Part shown: positions 58,650 through 64,000 of the stretch, one piece after another
Position numbering within the stretch: position 1 is the first letter of the stretch
Layout of the letters: each line of letters starts with the position of its first letter
Assembly: GCA_025200525.1 (NCBI GenBank)
Contig: CM045761.1
Coordinates: 64,884,009-64,948,008 of the forward strand
DNA from: Camellia lanceoleosa
Lineage: Eukaryota; Streptophyta; Magnoliopsida; Ericales; Theaceae
Reading direction: 5' to 3'
Length of the DNA stretch: 64,000 nt
Made by a program: the position numbers and the translations under genes
The notes under the pieces: model-generated
The model's input: only the letters and a program-made list of their open reading frames with translations
What the model was told of the DNA's origin: nothing
The model's database searches: none

Positions 58650-59218
58650 AAATCAATTTGTATCACACCTCCAAGGCTGAAATACATTCTCCTTTGCTCC
58701 TAGACCCTTTTCTCTCTCAGATCTGCACTTTATATGCGTTTTCCAACGCCCCACGCGAAGTTGTTTCGCGAAAACTTTTGATTCTCTTCGTTTTGAACCG
58801 ATTAGAAATTGTTTTCGGAGCTTCTTTCTCCATTTTCACCACTTGAGGTATGTTTTTCTCAAAGTTTAGCACCTTTTCTCGGGCGTTGACTTTTGTTGAC
58901 TTTTTCTCTTCCCAAGAATTGACTTTTGTTTACTTTTTTGCAATTTTGGCTTATTTCGCTCGTTTTTGCATCTTTTGCAGATTTCTTCAGATGGCTGACG
59001 ATATCCCGTATGGCAGAGGTCCTCCATATGTAGAGGACGAGCCCGACATCATACCGTTGCATTCGAGGATACGGTCGTTCTACCCAAAGGAGTACGACCC
59101 AGAGGAGCACATCCTTCCTCCTAGCACCTTCTACCATTTCACGGACTTCGCGTGGCGGGCACTTGCAGACCTACTGCTACTGGAGCCGGAGTCCCATCTA
59201 TCTCATCACACGCATGAG
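58650..59218 (+). CDS. Antisense gene of element C: 5' UTR, intron, first coding exon
   Basis: The plus strand, opposite to element C, looks like an ordinary plant gene start. There is a CT-rich leader (58650-58847), then a donor AG/GTATGTTT at 58848. A T-rich intron of 133 bp ends TTTTGCAG at 58980. A coding exon follows, with Met at 58991. The exon has 76 codons (MADDIPYGRGPPYVEDEPDI...TFYHFTDFAWRALADLLLLEPESH) and ends at 59218 on a good donor GAG/GTACGT. The peptide is acidic at first, then amphipathic. I recognise no domain. Later exons would lie beyond the minisatellite and LTR E, outside the window. It fits the antisense extra ORFs of Tat elements but is unrelated to the one in T1. Confidence 0.5.
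58848..58980 (+). other. Predicted intron in the antisense leader
   Basis: GTATGTTTTTC at the 5' end, a T-rich stretch and TTTTGCAG at the 3' end, 133 bp. Inside it a GACTTTTGTT.ACTTTTT unit occurs twice (58886 and 58920). Predicted from splice-site shape only. Confidence 0.5.
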
Positions 59219-59389
59219 GTACGTACTTCACTTTCGCATTTCCTGCGATGTACTTTGCACTTCTTGCACATTTACATACACAACACTTCACTCATTCTGA
59301 ACACACAGTTCATACACAACACTCTGCTAACTTGGCACGCGGCTCATTTTGGGCATAGTTGGCACACAGCTCATAACACTGCTTAATCT

Positions 59390-61175
59390 GAACACGTAGT
59401 TCCTAACACAGTATTTTGTTTAGTTGGCACACAGCTCATAACACTACTTAATCTGAACACGTAGTTCCTAACACAGTATTTTGTTTAGTTGGCACACAGC
59501 TCATAACACTGCTCAATCTGAACACGCAGTCCATAACACAACATTCTATTTAATCTGAACACACGGCTCATAACACTGCTCAATTTGATCATGCAGTTTA
59601 TAACACAGCATTTGATTTTATACCACACTGCTCAATCTGAACACGCAGTCCATAACACAGCATTCGATTTATTGACTTAGCACACCGCTCAATCTGAACA
59701 CGCAGTTCATAACACGGTATTTGGTTTTTAGCACACTGCTCAATCTGAACACATAGTCCATAACGCAGTACACTTTTTCATAACATAACACACCACTCAA
59801 TCTGAACAAGCAGTCCATAACACGGTATTCGGTTTTTAGCACACTACTCAATCTGAACATGCAGTCCATAACGTAGTACATTTTTTTCATAACATAGCAC
59901 ACCGCTCAATCTGAACACGCAGTCCATAACACGGTATTCATTTTTTTAGCACACTGCTCAATCTGAACACGCAGTCCATAACGCAGTACACTTTTTCATA
60001 ACATAGCACACCGCTCAATCTGAACACGCAGTCCATAACACGGTATTCATTTTTTAGCACACTGCTCAATCTGAACATGCAGTCCATAACGCAGTACACT
60101 TTTTCATAACATAGCACACCACTCAATCTGAACACGCAGTCCATAACACGATATTTGGTTTTTTAGCACACTGCTAAATCTGAACACGCAGTCCATAACG
60201 CAATACACTTTTTCATAACATAGCACACCGCTCAATCTGAACATGCAGTCCATAACACGATATTCATTTTTAGCACACTGCTCAATCTGAACACGCAGTC
60301 CATAACGCAGTACACTTTTTCATAACATAGCACACCGCTCAATCTGAACATGCAGTCCATAACACGGTATTCGGTTTTTAGCACACTACTTAATCTGAAC
60401 ACGCAGTCCGTAACGCAATACACTTTTTCATAACATAGCACACCGGTCAATCTAAATACGCAGTCCATAACACGGTATTCGGTTTTTTTAGCACACTGCT
60501 CAATCTGAACATGCAATCCATAACGCAGTACACTTTTTCATAACATAGCACACCGCTCAATCTAAACACGTAGTCCATAACACGGTGTTTGGTTTTTAGC
60601 ACATTGCTCAATCTGAACACGCAGTCCATAACGCAGTACACTTTTTTATAACATAGCACATCGCTCAATCTGAACACGCAGTTCATAACACGGTATTCGG
60701 TTTTTAGCATACTGCTCAATCTGAACACGTAGTCCATAACGCAATACACTTTTTCATAACATAACACACCGCTCAATCTGAATACATAGTTCATAACACG
60801 GTATTCGGTTTTTAGCACACTGCTCAATCTGAACACGCAGTCCATAACGCAGTACACTTTTTCATAATATAGCATACCGCTCAATCTGAACACACAGTCC
60901 ATAGCACGGTATTCGATTTTTAACACACTACTCAATCTGAACACGCAGTCCATAATGCTGTACACTTTTTCATAACATAACACACCGCTTAATCTGAACA
61001 CGCAGTCCATAACACGGTATTCGGTTTTTTAGCACACTGCTCAATCTGAACACGCAGTCCATAACGTAGTACACTTTTTCATAACATAGCACACCACTCA
61101 ATCTGAACACGTAGTTCATAGCACGATATTCAGTTTTTAGCACACTGCTCAATCTGAACACGCAGTCCATAATGC
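59390..61175. repeat. 108-bp minisatellite in element C
   Basis: About 16 units, each a dimer of two related halves of about 54 bp built on CTCAATCTGAACACGCAGTCCATAAC. One half ends CGCAGTACACTTTTTCATAACATAGC, the other CACGGTATTCGGTTTTTAGC. The CATAACG anchors lie 108-110 bp apart. The first few units (59345-59650) are irregular. Because 108 is a multiple of three, the minus strand carries long stop-poor frames repeating MDCVFRLSGVL / CYEKVYCV. I regard these as a by-product. The array follows a splice donor, so it may sit in an intron of the antisense gene. Confidence 0.9.
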
Positions 61176-61559
61176 AGTTGTAGACACCCCATTTTTGATC
61201 GTCCTCAAGACTTGGACGTCACCGTTTGAACACTCGGTGATCATCCATGCTTGTGTTCATTTTGAGTTCTCGGAGGTCTCGGCTACGCGCCTTGCCTCAG
61301 GATCTCTCAACTTGACTGTTTTGTGCTTGGTTGGACCAAACACTTGTTGGTTTTTGCTTTGGAGGGCAGGGAATGGCTTGTTGGCCATCCCCACACCTCA
61401 CCGGCCATGGCTCGAGGCCACCGGCCTTGTTTCCTTGCCACTGGCCATTGGTGATGGCCGGTCGGCACTATTGATGGTTGGTCAGCATTGTGTTTGGTCG
61501 GCCGGCCATTGATTTTGGTCAATCAACCACGTTTTTCTAGCCGAGACCTTTTCTTTAGG

Positions 61560-61882
61560 GGGGTTTGAACTTTTTGAACCCTTGTTTTAGCTTCTTGAGG
61601 AAGCTTGAACCTTTTGAACCCTTGGTTTTAGCTTCTTGAGGAAGCTTGAACCTTTTGAACCTTTGTTCTAGCTTCTCCAAGAAGCTTGAACCCTTTGCTC
61701 CAAGCTTCTAAGAGAAGCTTGAACCTTTCTTAGCTTCTTGAGGAAGCTTGACCCCTTTGCTCTAGCTTCCTCAAGAAGCTTGACCCTTTTTGCTTTAGCT
61801 TCTAAGAGAAGCTTGCACCTTTTGCTCTAGCTTCTCCAAGAAGCTTGCACCTTTTGCTCTAGCTTCTTGGAGAAGCTTGAAC
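61560..61882 (+). repeat. Near-palindromic tandem repeat in LTR E
   Basis: Nine copies of AGCTTCT(T/C)nAGAAGCTTGAACC, with AAGCTT at 61601, 61642, 61682, 61715, 61744, 61776, 61809, 61841 and 61873. The period is 29-41 bp. Each unit can fold on itself. Not seen in A, B or C. Confidence 0.85.
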
Positions 61883-62363
61883 CCCCTTTGTTCCTCTATA
61901 AGAGAGGCCCTCCCTCTCCTTTAGAAGGGTTGAAGAAAATTTCTAAGGCAAGAGACATACATATCTTCCTATATCTCTCTACTTTGAGCTCCAAATTGCT
62001 TGGTTCTTGGTCCCTTTGCACACCAACTCTTAGCTTAACACCTCGATCATCAACCTAAGGACCTTGGAGGCCATTTTCAGAGGTTGAAGGTCTGGTTTTT
62101 GGGTCTCAAAGCCACTGTTTTTGCTGAAGCTATAAGGGTAACACACTTTACCCTCTTTTGGTCTTTATCTTGCTTCATCTTTTAGCCATACTTGCAAACA
62201 TTTTTGAGCTTTATCATAAACTAAAAAAAGTCTTATTTTGAGCTCCTTTTAAAGTTTTTTTAAGAACACTTTTGTGTTTGGGGTTGTTTACCCCCTCTTA
62301 GGCCTTGTTTGGCCTCATTTTTGTACCTTTTTTGTGAGCTTCGGGACCACCTTGTATTGGCCT

Positions 62364-62402
62364 TCCCACCACTGAAATTCAGAGGGATTTAAGTGGTGGG
62401 GA
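62364..62402. repeat. Hairpin in LTR E
   Basis: CCCACCACTGAAATTC pairs with GGATTTAAGTGGTGGG around AGAG, with one mismatch and one G-T pair. Followed by GGAGAGGGGTGATCCTCTCC, a second palindrome. Counterpart of 45265-45300 in inverse orientation. Confidence 0.8.
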
Positions 62403-64000
62403 TGGTGTTTTGAGGTCCTAAGAAGGAGAGGGGTGATCCTCTCCTTTGTTGTCTTATTTACTAGCATATTTGGCCTATCAAAGGAGCATATGTCTATATC
62501 ATTTGGAGGCCAATTTCAGGAACTTTTTGGTGACTTTTGGGACCTTCCTAGCCTCTTTCCATGGCTGGTTTGGTCCCCTTTTGTTTTCTTCTTGCATGTG
62601 TAGAGTAACCCCTTTCATGGTTTATCAAAGGAGCACCTCATTATTGCATATATTTGACACATTTCAGTGGGTATTTGGTCATATTTTGGCATGCCATAAT
62701 CCTATTTTTGACTGATTTGGTGGCCCCTCACATGCTTCATAGGCTTGTAGTGTAAATCATGCTTACTAGCTCATATTGCATGTTGTTTTGGCCCTCTATT
62801 CTAGCACCTTTTGGCCACACTCCAAACATGTTTTGTTCATATTTTGGAATGCCTTAGCTCTTTTTTTAGACCTCTTGGTCGATTGGTGCTTGCCATGTAT
62901 GCTTGTAGTGTAATAGCCATGCCTAGCTTTGAGTTTTGAAGCCTATTGCATGCTCATATTGAGATGTTTGCATGTTTTAGTATCATTGTGTATGATATTT
63001 TAGAGCCTATACTTGTGCCATACTCCCATATTTTTCATGCTTTAAATGTGTTTGAGAGTTGTGCTTGTATGCCTCATTTATGAGCCTTTGCATGAGCTTC
63101 ATTTAAATGCATTTCGAGCCACCATCTCATATAATTTTGCCACTGTTTTAGGGCTGCATAAGGTCTATTTGGGGTTGGTTTCATCATTTGAACATTGCTT
63201 TGCATGACTATAGTGTAATGCACTTCACTAGTCTTTGGTGTTTGAGCCCATCTAACATGCACTGTATGAGTTGTGGTATCATTTCGGAGTCATTTTGTAT
63301 GCTATTTTAGAGCTGGAATGTATGCCATAGTATATCATGTTTCATCCTTGCCATGCTCTTGGAGAGTTGCATCTTGTGCCTTAGGCTTGGAGCCATTACA
63401 TTGTGCATGTTTGCATGAGTTTTTAGAGCTTTGTTTTCATCATGTTTTGCCACTGATTTTGGCATGCTTGAGAGCTACCCATATTAGTTTAAGTCCATCC
63501 TTTGCATGTTGCTCAAATGTTGTTACATTGCTTCATGTTTGCATACTTGGGCTGCATTGTGTCTTGCATGCTCATTGTTTGCATTGTTGGCACATGCTTA
63601 GCCATATTGCATGTTGTTGCATGCTTGAGCTATATTGCATGGTTTGGCATGCTTGTTGCATTGCATTTTGCATGCATGCCTTGCCTCTTGATCAAGCATG
63701 ATAGAGGTTGGGTCCTTTATGTGTTTTGTGTGCATTCCATTTGACATTGAAATTGCATACTTCGGCTCCTTTGGCCATCATGCATCGAAATACGTGATTG
63801 GTAGCCCGAGGACCGAGGGCCACACTCCCTTGAGTCCATAACATGATGGGGAGGGTGGTCGTGCAACATTTTGCTTTGAAAATCCTATGCCATGCACTGT
63901 CTGTCCTCTGTTGCAGCAAAACCAATGTTTTGCAGGAAGAAATGGCCGGTCGGCTACTTGTAGTGCCGACCGATCACCAAAATCTAGCCGGTGGCTTCAT

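Larger units (their letters stand above)
61179..64000 (+). mobile_element. LTR E (Tat-type), start; runs off right edge
   Basis: TGTAGACACCCC at 61179 breaks the minisatellite after ATGCAGT. The first 150 bases closely follow LTR A read on minus, including the GAACACTCGGTGAT and CTACGCGCCTTGCCTCAGGATCTC blocks. It has the hairpin pair at 62364-62445, CATGCTT-rich low complexity (62690-63690) and GTCGGC palindromes near both 61450 and 63950. Whether it is a solo LTR or the 5' LTR of a whole element cannot be told. No gene inside. Confidence 0.85.

Noticed and set aside
59669..61170. Long minus-strand frames repeating MDCVFRLSG... as a repeat protein
   Set aside because: They coincide exactly with the 108-bp minisatellite. 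There is no leader, no stable start or end, and the frame is broken several times. Kept only as a question in the findings.

Overview
This window is nuclear DNA of a flowering plant, most likely a eudicot. It is AT-rich and gene-poor, with plant-type Ty3/gypsy, LINE, SINE and MITE families. The only non-transposon coding sequence I recognise is two fragments of plant genes. No rRNA, tRNA, CRISPR or prokaryote-like operon was seen. The species cannot be named from the sequence.

Layout. (1) 1-4226: the 5' end of a minus-strand Ty3/gypsy element (gag, primer-binding site, 5' LTR). A GC-ended, AT-cored non-autonomous DNA element (2294-3719) sits inside the LTR. The LTR starts inside the coding sequence of an SGR2-like (DDHD phospholipase) gene, whose N-terminal exon survives at 4227-4491. 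(2) 5.3-13.6 kb: two diverged copies of one segment. Each carries an LTR/gag-like scrap, the 3' tail of an L1 LINE and exon 1 of a farnesol/phytol-kinase-like chloroplast gene. The exon is open in copy 2 (13233-13583) and broken in copy 1 (6856-7215). Between them lie a SINE with 14-bp target duplications and a Mutator-like element with 9-bp target duplications and a further nested MITE. (3) 13.6-19.5 kb: AT-rich, gene-free DNA with several small inverted-repeat elements. (4) 19.5-24.55 kb: a nearly full-length but decayed RTE-clade LINE (minus strand), split by a 5'-truncated L1. (5) 25.9 kb to the right edge: one deep stack of nested retroelements.

The stack, oldest to youngest, as read from target-site duplications (TSDs): an L1 (from 25914, minus) was hit by a 2.4-kb solo LTR (26520-28946, TSD AGTAA) and by an LTR starting at 29943. 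That LTR was hit by a complete Tat-lineage Ty3/gypsy element, here T1 (31821-51983, TSD CTCTC). Two solo LTRs of related Tat-type elements, A (42469-46279, TSD CACAT) and B (47515-51964, TSD AATCC/TATCC), then landed in the 3' LTR of T1. Beside T1 lies a minus-strand Tat-type element C, with its 3' LTR at 52108-57318 and its internal region from 57319. C was itself invaded by a plus-strand Tat-type LTR E (61179 to the edge).

No gene set here forms a working pathway. The most interesting points are: (a) an LTR inserted in a coding exon, giving a chimeric frame; (b) antisense genes in the 3' regions of two Tat elements, one with an apparent 5'-UTR intron; (c) several tandem arrays (108, 106, 81, 47, about 45, 40 and 34 bp) inside retroelements, which are candidate satellite seeds; (d) paired hairpins kept in four otherwise diverged LTRs; and (e) a primer-binding-site-like motif retained inside the LTRs. 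I found no convincing wholly new system. All family calls rest on motif recognition by eye, not on database searches.
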